Of a DNA stretch of 64,000 nucleotides, positions 26,254 to 37,750 are shown piece by piece. Position 1 is the first letter of the stretch, and each line of letters begins with the position of its first letter. The notes beneath the pieces were generated by a model. It was not told the DNA's origin. It searched no databases and saw only the letters and a program-made list of their open reading frames with translations. Made by a program: the position numbers and the translations under genes. Origin of the DNA: Mangifera indica (lineage: Eukaryota > Streptophyta > Magnoliopsida > Sapindales > Anacardiaceae); assembly GCF_011075055.1 (NCBI RefSeq), contig NC_058149.1:13832449-13896448 (forward strand). The letters run 5' to 3'.

Positions 26254-27633
26254 GGGAGAAGGACTATTTCCCACCTAACTTTTGATGCGTTTTCAAAATA
26301 TTATCCACGATAGATGAAAATCTACTTTTCTCACCCATGAGCTGTTAATATGAATGATATCTGTTTATATAAGGGTAAAATGGATATTTTACCCTTGTTA
26401 GATGAAATGACAAAAATACCCCTCAATTTAGTATGTAAAATTCATCCCAAAATTGATGTGAAGGTTTTACCATTCACCCCCCTTAGGTTTTAGAAACTAA
26501 CATTTCACCTTATCTAAAGTTTTTAAACTTTGAAAACTAACATTTTCACCCCCAAACATAGGGTTTCCATATTTTTTAAAATACAGCTGTCCCCCATAAC
26601 TAGCAGTTTCACCCCCATTCTTCAACTTTATCTCCCGACATCGTCTCCGACGTCGTCACCGGCCTCCTTCTTCTCCTGGTGCGACGGCGGTGGTGTGATG
26701 AAGAGATTTTTATCTCCTCGTCGCACGGTGTGATGAAGAGACGGAGATCTCTTCGTCGCACAATGCAACGAGTCGCTCCACCTCGACGACGAAGGACGAC
26801 TCTTCGCCATCCTTCGTCACTCGTCACATCGTTCAGACGCTACGATGAAACGACGTCCTTCGTCTGTTCTTCCAGATCTGGACGACGCTTCGTCATCCCG
26901 ATCTGGGCGACGAAGGGTCGTCCTTCGTCGTCCTTTATAGTAAGAGATGGGAGATTGATTGATTGTGTCGGCCGTCGGTGGTAGCCCTAACCCAATTTAC
27001 ACTAAAGGTCTAAATTCTTCAACTTTATCTCCCGACATCGTCTCCGACGTCGTCACCGGCCTCCTTCTTCTCCTGGTGCGACGACGGTGGTGCGATGAAG
27101 AGATTTTCATCTCCTCGTCGCACGATACGACTCTTCGTCGCACAGTGCGATGAGTCGCTCCACCCAGAAGACGAAGGACGACTCTTCACCATCCTTCGTC
27201 GCTCATCGCATCGTCCAGACACTATGATGAAACGTCGTCCTTCGTCTGTTCTTCCAGATCTGGATGACGCTTCGTCGTCCAGATCTGGGCGACGAAGGGT
27301 CATCCTTCGTCGTCTTTTGTAGTCGGAGATGGGAGATCGATTGATTGTGTCGACCGTCGGTGGTAGCTGGAGAAAGAAGCAAACCCTAGGGGTGAAATCT
27401 AAACTTTTCAAACTTTGAGGATGAGTTAGTTATTAGTTTTTAAGACCTGGAGGGGGGAAACGGAAAAAATTTAAAGTTTTAAGGTTTTAAATAGTAAATG
27501 ATGATTTTGCCCCTGCCCCTAACAGAAAAATTGGACGGCAGTTTGGTCATGGGTGGGAAAAGTGGATTTTCATCTGCCGTAAGTGGCATTTTGAAAACGC
27601 ATCAAAAGTTAGGTGGGAAATAGTCCTTCTCCC
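26254..27633. mobile_element. Non-autonomous Mutator-like element (about 1.38 kb)
   Basis: The ends form an 87-bp inverted repeat: 26254-26340 and the complement of 27547-27633, both starting GGGAGAAGGACTATTTCCCA and ending at CACCCATGA, with most differences in the middle. The flanks carry a 9-bp direct repeat, CCTAAACAA (26245-26253) and TCTAAACAA (27634-27642), with one mismatch; 9 bp is the Mutator-superfamily signature. The interior is GC-rich (CGTCG/GACGA-rich), unlike its AT-rich surroundings, and contains a tandem duplication. It has no transposase. The interior could be captured host sequence (Pack-MULE type), but its open frames are low-complexity and I do not call a gene. Confidence 0.88.
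26620..27366. repeat. Internal 0.35-kb tandem duplication inside the non-autonomous MULE
   Basis: Copy A (about 26618-26985) and copy B (about 27016-27366) both start TTCTTCAACTTTATCTCCCG and end near GTCGGTGGTAG. They are separated by a 33-bp segment (26982-27014) that is identical to host DNA at 26135-26167, outside the element. The many short Arg/Ser-rich open frames on both strands here come from the CGTCG-rich composition. Confidence 0.8.
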
Positions 27634-27795
27634 TCTAAACAAAAGTGGAAACAAAAAAAAAAAAAGCTGTGTTTGCATCAAGAAAATGAAGGCTAGCTTT
27701 AAGATTTCAGTTGCTTAACACATAAACAATAAATTTGAAATTCCAAATTCTAATATTAGAATCACACAAGTGTGCTGAAGTGAAGTCTTAATCTA

Positions 27796-29092
27796 TTATT
27801 TTAGTAAAGCAAATATAGTTTGTACAAGAGTAAGCACCAGAAGTATGATTGCTGCAATGGTAGAAGCAGTCCTCCAAGGGGTGCTGAAATTTTCAACTTT
27901 GAGAATATTCATCCAGTTTTGCCAAATGCTCTCATGGTATTTAGGTTTCACCCAACAGGCCTAGCAGTGTCTGTTTAAGCTGGTAAAAAGATTATTATAG
28001 CACTTGTAACGAGGATCCACAGTAATATGTGTTCCAAGTTTCTTAACAAAAGTAGCAACTTCATTGCTGTCGCCCAAGCCATTGTCAAGAATCTCCTTTT
28101 GAACCAGTAGTTCGACATCTTTGCTCGCCTCCATCAAATAACCCATCAGTGAGATGTAGTCACAAATGTATGTCTTACCTGGGTAATGACACAGCTCCAA
28201 GGCCATTAAGTTTTGAAGCAGGCATGTAGTAAGGTTATTCAATTCTAATGGTGCGATTTCAAGTGCTGCATCATTAGAATGGAACTCGCAACCAAGCAAA
28301 AAATCTCTGGATCTAGCCTTGATTGTCACTCCAGCCCCGCACAGTTCTGATGCGCTATACAGAAGTTTAGATTTCAGCGGTGACCATTGCGTTAAATCCG
28401 ATGTCAGATGAAATGACCTGAGCAAATCAGTGAAATGGTTCACATTTCCAGGGAACTCTTCAGGAATTAGCTTGTTTCGATAAAAAATTTCCTCGAAGAA
28501 ATTGCAAGTCAGCTCTTGAAAGGAAGAGAGCACCATCGAGCCCTTGACTTACATATAAGTAATACTGATACAGCTTCTCCAGGACAAATAATGGAAGCTG
28601 ATTTTCAAGCAGCATGAGGTCCTGGCAAATGCTAGACATCAAACAGGAATTTCTATATGGAAATTCATCGTGTTGATTGGCTTTGGAATGGCTCTTAACT
28701 AAGTGGATGATGATGAAAGCAGCATCAGTGAGAATCATTTTTACAAATTCGTCACTGTTGATCAGAATTTTTTCTGAGTAATAGTTGCGGACGCTGCGTT
28801 CCATGCCCTTTATAATCCAAACAGCATGATCAAAGTCTAAGCGGATATGGGTTTTGAATTCCCCCAGATATCTGAGCTTCTGCTTTTCCATTGGTTCCAG
28901 TTCTTTTCTCCCATGGTGAAGAGGGCCGATGGAAACTGCATATGGAGTGTAGGCGTCCTCGGTCATCACTTTGCGGAGGTTATGTGGAACCCTGTAGATG
29001 CAACAATCGCCTGACATGGGCGGCTCCAGGTTTTCTATCAATCTTTCTATGTCTATCACCATTTCCCTGACACTGGATTCAACCATGGCCAA
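27796..29092 (-). pseudogene. DUF247 copy 1, broken by a frameshift and a premature stop
   Basis: Reading from 29092 downward the protein starts MAMVESSVREMVIDIERLIE, then CCIYRVPHNLRKV, EDAYTPYAVSIGPLHHG, FVKMILTDAAFIIIHL and DLMLLENQLPLFVLEKLY, all typical of the N-terminal half of DUF247. Near 28540-28560 the frame shifts, and the second half continues in another frame (SFQELTCNFFEEIFY ... LMALELCHYPGKTYICDYIS). A TAG at 27961-27963 follows SLNRHC. The same frame then continues with WVKPKYHESIWQNWMNILKV and a hydrophobic C-terminal anchor (TIAAIILLVLTLVQTIFALL) ending in TAA at 27796. DUF247 proteins are plant-specific, usually about 430 residues with a C-terminal membrane anchor. Some grass members act in self-incompatibility; the function of this one is unknown. 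Confidence 0.88.
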
Positions 29093-29758
29093 CTCAATGT
29101 TCGGAGCACTAGCTGTCTTTCAGGTTATCGTTTCTGCTCACACAATTGCAATAAGAAGGCTTAATACAAGAAGAAAACAACTCATAAATTGGAAAAAAAA
29201 AACGTGCGAGCTTACCAAGGATTCAAAATAGCTAAGCTTCTTTCTTGCGAGTTTTACATACTTACACCTTTCATTCCAGACTATATATAATAATAATAAT
29301 TGAGTTGTGTATGTACAAATCTTATTAACCAATATATGCAAATTGAGATATTATAATGTAATTGAGTCATATTTAAAGTCACTTAATCATACGTTATTTT
29401 ATTAGATTAAATGAATAAATAGGTATATAAATAAATACGTAGTATTACTCAAGATAAAGTATTAATGTTCTTGAACCTACTTTGAAGCATTGAATAAAGC
29501 AGAAACATGCTTTTACAATCATCCTGGCCTCATCATACATTTACAAAGAAGGATAAAAAAGGCCTTGAAACAAAAGAGAAACGTTGCAGGATGCTGTAGT
29601 GGTGGATTTGCGTCAAGGAATTGGAGGCAAGTTTAATGTTTAGTCTTCTTTTTATCCAATGTGGGTTAAATTTTACAATATTTTACCTTTATAAAAGCAT
29701 GCAAGCCGCATGTTTCCGATATAATGCCCAACAATATAGCCGTATATATGTTTTCAAT
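29093..29758. promoter_or_regulatory. Upstream region of DUF247 copy 1
   Basis: Bases 29456-29645 are one of five related upstream blocks in the cluster (others at about 33240-33450 inverted, 36050-36245, 51700-51930 inverted and 54236-54400). Shared phrases are AGTATTAATGTTCTTGAACC, ATTGAATAAAGCAGAAAC and GGAATTGGAGGCAAGTTTAA. A likely 5' leader intron boundary, CTTACCAAGGATTCAA, lies near 29212. Confidence 0.55.
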
Positions 29759-32700
29759 TGTAATAACCCAAGACTAACATAAGCGTAGAGTACAATTTAG
29801 AATTTTTTTTTAAAAATAATATTCTGATAGTCTTCTTTCTTCTTTCCTTTTAACCTCAAATCGTTATAATAAAAATAATTGTCCTCGATAAAAAATATAT
29901 ACTCACTTAGATACAATTTTTTTTTTTTAGTCTCCTCAGTTAACCTCTTTTTACTCTTTATTCCTTAATTGTTAAACAATCACTCACATTCTATATCAAA
30001 ATCTAATATGCAAAAAGTTAATGACGAGGAGGTGAGTCGTCAACTTGATAAGCAAAAACTAAATGAAAATATGTGTACAAAAACATTTAATTCAAATACT
30101 GATAAAAAGGGTCAAACGAAATCAGATATTTACGCATATAAAACAATGTATAAATAATAAAATATATCTGAACTTTTCATATATCAATCTCAGGTAAAAA
30201 AATATCACCATAAATAAAAAATATCATATATTAATCTCGAGTAAAGAAATAACATATATCAATTTCAAGTCAAAAATATTATATATAAATCTTAAGTAAA
30301 CAATATCATATATCAATCTTGAAGAAAGAAATAACATATATCAATCTCAAGTTAAAATATTTTTCAAACTCATGTCACGTGATGTCACTTATACTCCAGG
30401 TGACCTGGCCAAAATTTCAGAATCAGATATCACCTGTAATCTCAGTGACTCGACCAGAATTTCAGAATCAGATGTCACTTGAAATCCTGGTGACACTATC
30501 AGAATTCAGAAGTATGTATAACAGAACAGATAATCCAGTTGAAACAAACTTATAGTTTCAGAGTTCAAAACGGATATTCAGATACTACGGACAATGAGTC
30601 AAAACCACATACATACAAAGTTTCATATCATAAATGCACCATAAGTAATTTTATTTTGATTACTACTAAAATAAATTTGTAAATCAATATCTAAGTAAAT
30701 AAAATTTGGGTAAAACAAAAATGTGTATAAAAATATTTTATAACTCACAAAAGTCATTCCATATAAACAAAACGAAATATCTTTATTATATAACTTTCAA
30801 AAACACTTGTACCCAAATAAAATATCTATATGACTTATGAAAATATTTATATAAATTTTTAGTTTAAAAGAAACGTTTACGAAAATGTATTATAATTTAC
30901 AAAAGCCTTTATATACATATAAACAACTTATTTATGTAACTTACAAAAATATTTACATAAATCTTTTGGTTTAAAAGAAATGTTTACAAAAGTATATATT
31001 TTTTTCCTTGACGAAAGCATTTGTATATAAACAAAACAAAATATTTATATAACTTATGAAAACATTTATATTTATATAGAATAAATTATTCATATAACTT
31101 ATGAAAACATTTATATATACAAAACAAAATATTCATATAACTTATGAATTTACATATAAACAAAACGAACTATTCATATAAGTTACAAAAACATTTATAA
31201 ATACAAAAAATGAAATATTTGTATACTTACAAAAACATTTATATATAAAAAAAATGAAATATTTATATAAGTTACGAAAACATTTATATAAATGTTTGGG
31301 TTTCATAGAAAACATGTATAAAAATATTATATAGTTTACGAAAACCAAAATTTTTATATTTGACTACCATTTCCAAACATAAAATATTTATATGCATACA
31401 AAAAGAATAGTTTCTACTTACCTCGATTAATAACAAAAATCTACACAAACTTTTATATGATCTAAGCTACCACGTACAACCTATTCGGATCCCAGCCAAA
31501 ACTAATGAATTCAAATTGTAATAATACTCTTAGAAATATCTCTAAATCCCACTGAAAATTCTTAATTCCAAAACTAATTTCACAGATTCTAAGAGTGTCC
31601 AAGATGAACAATCCTAAGTCTAACTAACAAATATCTTTACTGTACAACTTTTGTTATATAAATTTTTACACAAATTAAAACATTGCGAAACTTTGCAGGG
31701 ACAAATAAGACATATAGATGGTTTACCAAAAATTATTTAGCTTTAAGAAATATATATAAAACTTCTCAAAAATTACTTCCTTCCACAGCTCATGAACACA
31801 AACAACAGTTTTCAGGTTTGACAGTTTAAGCTTCCAACAATTTTATAAAATTCTATATAACTCAAAAATTTATAAAATTTTGCAAATATAAACCTAACAT
31901 ATTGACATTTTTCATCAAAAAATTATGAACCTGAAAATATTTAAAAAAGACCATGTAAAACAAAATTTTTATCACAGATCATTAACACTGTCAAAAATAT
32001 TTTAGATTAGACATATACTTTTGTAATAATTTTAATAGATAACATATATTTTATAAAATTTTGAAAAATTCTAGAATTATACTATACATGCTAATTTATT
32101 TATATAAAAATATTTAAGTCAAAAATAATTCAGAAAACTCTAAAAATTAAATTATTTTCATAACTCATAGACTTTGCCATAGAAATTTCAGGTTTAACAC
32201 TCAATTTTATAACAATTTTCATAAATCATATTTAATTAGTAAAATTATGAAAATTTCCATGGTAGAACTAGACATACTCATTTATATATAAAAAAAAAAA
32301 ATTCAAATTGAAAATGCTTAAGAAAACTATAAAAATACTAAATTCTTTTATGGATTACAAACTCTATAAAAATTTCTAGGTTTAACACCTTAAGATTCTA
32401 GCTAATTTTATGCCATTTTTATAACTTATAAAATCAAATAAAATTCATAAAATGGTTAATAATATTCTGTAGCATTTTAAATGAAATTTTCAAAATTTTT
32501 AAAATACTATTAGACTAGCAATTTAAATTCACAAAGTTAGTATATAACTAAACTACTAAAAATTCTATATTTGTATAAAATTGAGTTGACATGCAAAATA
32601 ACATAGAATAAAATATATGAAAAATTATTACTAACAAATAAATATATTTTCTTTTGTTTATTTTATAAACTAATATTTACTACTATCGTGGAACAAATAA

Positions 32701-33180
32701 TGTACAATACAAACTAGGACATATTTTACTTTACAATAACATAATTGAATTAAAATTCTTAAAAAAACTCTAATCCTCAAATCATAAGACACTTATATAT
32801 CAAAATAAATAAAAATGCTGAGACACATTTTAATACAAGAAATTATATCAATAACACTGTTTCACTATTCTAGTCTCCTTCTTAACAATTCTTTTCTTTT
32901 AAAAACCAATACCCAAATTTTTTTTCTTTGAAAGAAAATATTCTCCCACTTCATTTTTTTTCAACGTAAGCTTTAAAATAAAATCACATTTATCTTTAAT
33001 TTAATAACAAATAAAAATATATCTTCTCTTTATAGCAAATTTGACTTTTATCTTGCTTTTAACCAATAAAATATTTTTAACTTATCCCCTAAAAATTTAA
33101 ATCTTTTCTTATAACAACCTCTATCCTATTTAAATAATACTAATGACAATAATAATAATAATTGAATTTTGGATATTACA
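29759..33180. mobile_element. Probable solo LTR of a retrotransposon (about 3.4 kb)
   Basis: The segment starts TGTAATAACC and ends GGATATTACA, giving TG...CA termini with a short imperfect inverted repeat as in LTRs. It is flanked by TCAAT (29754-29758) and TCGAT (33181-33185), a 5-bp target duplication with one mismatch. It is AT-rich, has no gag, protease, reverse transcriptase or integrase reading frame, and contains several tandem arrays. It sits between two head-to-head DUF247 genes. Length fits the long LTRs of some plant Ty3/gypsy lineages; lineage cannot be told without a database. A different AT-rich insertion is possible. Confidence 0.55.
30170..31375. repeat. Degenerate tandem arrays inside the probable LTR
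   Basis: Three successive arrays are visible. About 30175-30350: repeats of ATATCAATCTCA(A)GTAAA-like units. About 30365-30500: about 60-bp units built on GTGATGTCAC, CCAGGTGAC and AATTTCAGAATCAGAT. About 30720-31370: units on CATTTATATATAAACAAAAC, AATATTTATATAACTTA and CGAAAACATT, at least eight degenerate copies. Confidence 0.7.
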
Positions 33181-33630
33181 TCGATACTGCTCAACAATTA
33201 ATTCGTATTGGTTGAAAGAATAAAGCAAGACTAAATGGCAAACTTGCTTCCAATTCCTTGATGCAAAACCATCACTATGATCTTGCAACATTTCTCTTTT
33301 GTTTCAAGACCTCTTTGTCCTTCTTTGTAAGTGTTGTTCAAAGCTATTGGACGTTGAGGGATAACTGTAAAAGCAGGTTTCTGCTTTATTTCATGCTTCA
33401 AATCAGGTTCAAGAACATTAATACTTTAACTTTCCCTTTATTATATACAGTCTGAAATGGAAGATATAGGTGTGTAAAACTCTATAAGAAAGAAGCTTAC
33501 AATTAATGAATTCTTGGTAAACTCTCAGGCACTATTCTTTTATCAATATCCGAGTTGTTTTCTTCTTGTATTAAGACTTCTTTAGAGAGCTTGCATTATA
33601 TAGCAAGTGCATGCTTCAAACATTGAGGAG
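33181..33630. promoter_or_regulatory. Upstream region of DUF247 copy 2
   Basis: Inverted copy of the shared DUF247 upstream block (33240-33450), including CTTGCTTCCAATTCCTTGATG and GTTCAAGAACATTAATACTT. The leader phrase GAAGCTTACAATTAATGAATTCTTGGTAA follows near 33491. Confidence 0.5.
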
Positions 33631-33930
33631 GCTATGGCTGAATTCAGCGTCAGTGAATTAGTGACAGACATAGAAAGATCTTTTAAAAACTTGGAGCCGG
33701 GCATGTCACGTCATTTTTGCATCTACAGGGTTCCACATAACCTCAGCAAAGTGATGAATGAGGAAGCCTACACTCCAACTGCAGTTTCAATCGGCCCTCT
33801 TCACCATGGCAGAAAAGAATTGGAGCAAATGGAAAAGCAGAATCTCGGATATTTGCAGGAATTTATATGCCATACCAACGCCAGCTTGCATGATCTTATC
33901 TGCATCATAAAGAAAATGGGATACAGATAG
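33631..33930 (+). pseudogene. DUF247 copy 2, truncated N-terminal fragment
   Basis: From the ATG at 33631 (an in-frame codon upstream at 33607 is less likely) the frame encodes MAEFSVSELVTDIERSFKNL, CIYRVPHNLSKVMNEEAYTP, AVSIGPLHHGRKELEQMEK and LQEFICHTNASLHDLICIIK, then stops at 33930 after MGYR. Only the first 99 residues of a family protein of about 430 are present. DNA just after the stop is unrelated, and from 34090 it resembles the block at 25380. The copy therefore lost its 3' part by deletion or rearrangement. It is oriented away from copy 1. Confidence 0.85.
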
Positions 33931-34548
33931 CTTCGAAAATTCCTCTTGCAAGACCATTGATGACACCCATGGTTGTGTTGAAGAAGATGAAAACTCCAAA
34001 CACGATGTCAATTTAACTAGATGGATGTGTAATACTTGTAAGACCGAGTTCAAATCCGGTGTTCATTGTTTCATGTTGTTGTCTATGTGAACACAATCAA
34101 ACTTTAGTCTGACTTGATAATATTTTTCCTTTTTCAATTTTACGGTATTAGGTATCAATCTATAATTTTAACAAGTCGTTATTATATATATAGGTCCAAC
34201 GGAAACCTAACTTTTAGAAAGATTATCATGAACTATCTTTAAGATTTCCAACATTAATAATTAAATTATAATATATATTTTTTTTTTATCAATTAGACAT
34301 TTGAAGTTTAAAATTTCTTCATTCACATCTTATTGCCGTAACAAATATTTTCAAAACTGAGCATACATTGAACAAGTGAAATGTTAGATTAGGTTTTAAC
34401 TTATTAGATAAACAATCATATTATTTGAATTATATAATATTTTATCTTTAATTTAAAATTATTTAATACAGTTTATTCAACTATATGATAATATATTATT
34501 TGAATATCTAATTGAATACTTAAAATTAATTAAATATAATTTTAATGA
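33931..34548. other. Spacer with a duplicated flank block
   Basis: Bases 34090-34340 match 25380-25610 with numerous differences (shared CAATCAAACTTTAGTCT-like start, AATATAGGT, GGAAACCT and ACTTTTAGAAA). AT-rich repeat of the dispersed family at about 34385-34545. No gene. Confidence 0.5.
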
Positions 34549-35544
34549 TTATTTTATAATAGAAAACACAGTTTGTATACACGTAAACACAAGAAGTAAA
34601 CTTGCTGCAATAGTAGAAGCAGTCCTCCAAGGGTTGCTGAAATAATCAACTTTGAGCACTGTCAGCCATACTTTGAGAGTGATATGCCATTTTTGCTGAC
34701 TCCTGAAAGCTTCCACCCAACGTTGCTCGCAGTGTCTATTCAAGCTGGTAAAAAGATTATTATAGTAGTTGTGACGACGATCCACGACAATATTAGATCT
34801 AAGATTTCTAACAAACGTAACAACTTCATTGCTATCGCTCAAACTATTGTCAAGAATTTTCTTCTGAACCAGTAGATCGACATCTTTGCTCGTCTCCATT
34901 AAACAAACCATCAGTGAGATGTAGTCACAGATGTATGTCTGACCTCGATAATGGCACAATTCAAGGGGAAGGGGAAATGCCAGCTTTAGAACGGGGGAAG
35001 GCATACGATAGTGGAAGTCATACAGTTCACAAAGGACAAAGAAAGGAATCTGATTTTCAAGCAGCATGATGTCCCGACGAATACTAGACATCAAACACGA
35101 ATTTCGATATACAACTTCATCGAGGTCATCGTAATTGGACTTAACTATGTGGAGAATGATAAAAGCAGCATCAGTAAGAATCATTTTTACAAATTCGTTG
35201 CTGTTGAATGGAATTGTCTCGGCGTAACAGCTGCGAATTCTGTCTTCCATGACCTTTATGAAGCAGAAAAGAGCATACAAGCTGGAGTCGGTATGGAACA
35301 TAAATTCCTGCAAATATCTGAGCTTCTGCCTTTCCATTGGCTCCAATTCTTTTTTGCCATGGTGGAGAGGGCCGATTGAAACTGCATGTGGAGTGTAGGC
35401 GTCTTCTTTCATCCCTTTGCGGAGGTTACGTGGAACTCTGTAGATGCAACAATCACTTGACATGGGCGGCTCCAAGTTTGCTAACGATCTTTCTATGTCT
35501 CTCACGAATTCCAACTCATCCTTTGAAGCCTTTTCCTTTTCCAT
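34549..35544 (-). CDS. DUF247 copy 3, intact frame with a large in-frame internal deletion
   Basis: A single uninterrupted frame of 331 residues starts MEKEKASKDELEFVRDIERS. It keeps CCIYRVPRNLRKGMKEDAYT, AVSIGPLHHGKKEL, FVKMILTDAAFIILHI and DIMLLENQIPFFVLCELYDF, then jumps at about residue 180 (MPSPVLKLAFPLPLELCHYR) to the last third of the family. About 110-120 residues present in copies 1 and 4 are missing, including the ELAWYFF and HFTDMLR region. The C-terminal segment TASTIAASLLLVFTCIQTVF is a good membrane anchor. Plant DUF247 proteins are usually about 430 residues, so this is shortened but could be expressed as a membrane protein. Function unknown. It is the only copy in the window with no stop or frameshift. 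Confidence 0.85.
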   Translation of the reverse strand: MEKEKASKDELEFVRDIERSLANLEPPMSSDCCIYRVPRNLRKGMKEDAYTPHAVSIGPLHHGKKELEPMERQKLRYLQEFMFHTDSSLYALFCFIKVMEDRIRSCYAETIPFNSNEFVKMILTDAAFIILHIVKSNYDDLDEVVYRNSCLMSSIRRDIMLLENQIPFFVLCELYDFHYRMPSPVLKLAFPLPLELCHYRGQTYICDYISLMVCLMETSKDVDLLVQKKILDNSLSDSNEVVTFVRNLRSNIVVDRRHNYYNNLFTSLNRHCEQRWVEAFRSQQKWHITLKVWLTVLKVDYFSNPWRTASTIAASLLLVFTCIQTVFSIIK

Positions 35545-36393
35545 CTTTTGGGTTATCCATGGACAAAATCATATTTTGCCAACAATAAAACTAGTTGCAT
35601 CAATTATAAATCTAAGATCTTTCTATCTAATTAAGTACACGTTAGTATTATAATACTAAATTTGAACAAAACTTTCGAAACACAATCCCAAACGAAAATT
35701 ACTATTGCAATAACTATCAATCTGAGTATTGATAATAATATATGATTATATGATTAGATTTTACTTTATCATATGATAATACATCATTTTTCGTATTTGA
35801 ATTTGTAAGTTCTATTGATACCAAATTGACAACACCAATGCAATGCAATGCAAATTTAGAAAATATATGGCAAATATGTAAGTTAACTAACAAATGCAAG
35901 CCCTTTTAAAATGGCTTAATACAAAAACAAAACAACTCAGAAACTGAAAAAACAAGAGTGCCAGAGAACTTACCAAGGATTCAAGAATGCTCAGCTTCTT
36001 TCTTGCAGAGTTTTACCCACCAACACCTTCCATTTCAGGCTATATATAATAAAGGGAAAGTTAAAATATTAATGTTCTTAAACCTGCTTTGAAGCATTGA
36101 ATAAAGCAGAAACCTGCTTTTACAATTATCTCTCTATCATCCAATAGCTTTGAACAACAATTGCAAAGAAGGGAAACAAAAGAGAAACGTACTGGTGGTT
36201 TTCATCAAGGAAATGGAGGCAAGTTTAATATCTAGTCTTCTACGATGGATTGAATTTTCCAATTTCTTACTTTCATAAAAAGCATGCAAATCACGTGTTT
36301 TCAAATGTGGCGATGTGAAATGAGTATGAGAAAATATTAGCTTTTGTACCTTCATTTGTACTATTGATGTAAAAGGTGTTGTGTTTATGGTAA
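35545..36393. promoter_or_regulatory. Upstream region of DUF247 copy 3
   Basis: Bases 36050-36245 carry the shared DUF247 upstream block (TATTAATGTTCTTAAACCTG, GAATAAAGCAGAAACCTGC, TCAAGGAAATGGAGGCAAG). A leader boundary TTACCAAGGATTCAAGAATG occurs near 35972. AT-rich repeat at about 35740-35800. The MULE insertion begins just beyond. Confidence 0.5.
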
Positions 36394-36402
36394 TAAATAT
36401 TA

Positions 36403-37684
36403 GGGAAATTGAAATTTTTAGCACTTTTTTATTCCGTGTTTACAAAATTGTCACCTATCCTAAAATTTTCACAAATATACCATAACAGTACTCACCTTTC
36501 CTAAAATACTCCCCTTCAATCTTTCATGCATAAATTCTCTCTCCTCTTCTCTGCAACTTTTTTTTCTCTTCTTTCTCTTCTTCCAAAGTTATAAAGAAAT
36601 CACTCTCTCTTCTCCCTCATCTTCAAAAACAAAAACAGGAAGGAAACAACCAAATTCTTCAAATTAAGAATTCTTCAAAGTAATGATTTAAAAAAAAAAA
36701 AAGGGGAAAAAAAAGAGCAACCTACAAGATAAAAAATGGCCATCGAGGAAATGACCATGTAAGATGATCATGTAACAGTATTTAACTGGAAAAAGAAAAA
36801 AAATTGCTATTTAAGGATTTAAGTGAAACAAAAAAAACTGGGCATTTAACTTAAAAAAAAAAAAGGTTGGCGTGAAAGTTGCTGTGTAACACCAACCCTT
36901 AATATATGTATATAATATTAAATAATATTATTATATTAATATAATATATTATATACTATAATATTATAATATATTATAATTTATATAATTAAATTATAAT
37001 ATTTTACATATTTTATATAATAAAATTTATATAATTATAAATATTATATTATAATATAATTTTATATTTTATAAAATATATGTAAAAGCAGTCTGGGTTG
37101 GCGATAAGAGAAATTGGCCTGTAACATTAATGTAGGGTGGACCCACCTTTTATAAAGCAAAACATGATTTTTTATATATATATAATTATTTAATTATATA
37201 TATATATATATAATTATATTATATATTAATATATGATATATTATATTATATTTTAATTAGAATATTATAATTATATTATATAATTATATATTATAATATA
37301 TTATATACTATAATATTATCATATAATAATATATTAATAAAATATACAATATATTATAATTTAAATAATATTATTATAATATAATATTACATATATAATA
37401 TAATATATATATAATATATTATATATAATTATTACCAGGGGTTGGCGGCATCGCCAACCCTTGGCGTCGCCAAGGGTTGGCGATGTCGCCAACCCCTGAT
37501 TATATATATTATATATATAATATATATATATATTATATTATAATATAATTTTATATTTTATAAAATATATGTAAAAGGAGTCTGAGTTGGCGATAAGGGA
37601 AAATTGGCCTGTAGCATTAATGTAGGGTGGGCCCACCCTTTATAAAACAAAACATGATTTATATTATATATATAATTATTTAAT

Positions 37685-37750
<66 letters not shown>

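Noticed and set aside
26609..27411. Several overlapping Arg/Ser-rich open frames on both strands
   Set aside because: They lie inside the non-autonomous MULE and come from its CGTCG/GACGA-rich tandem repeat; no start context, domain or conserved frame.
31780..31800. TTCCACAGCT-like text as a miR396-type site
   Set aside because: Only a partial match to the mature sequence and no matching hairpin arm nearby; the region is within the probable LTR.
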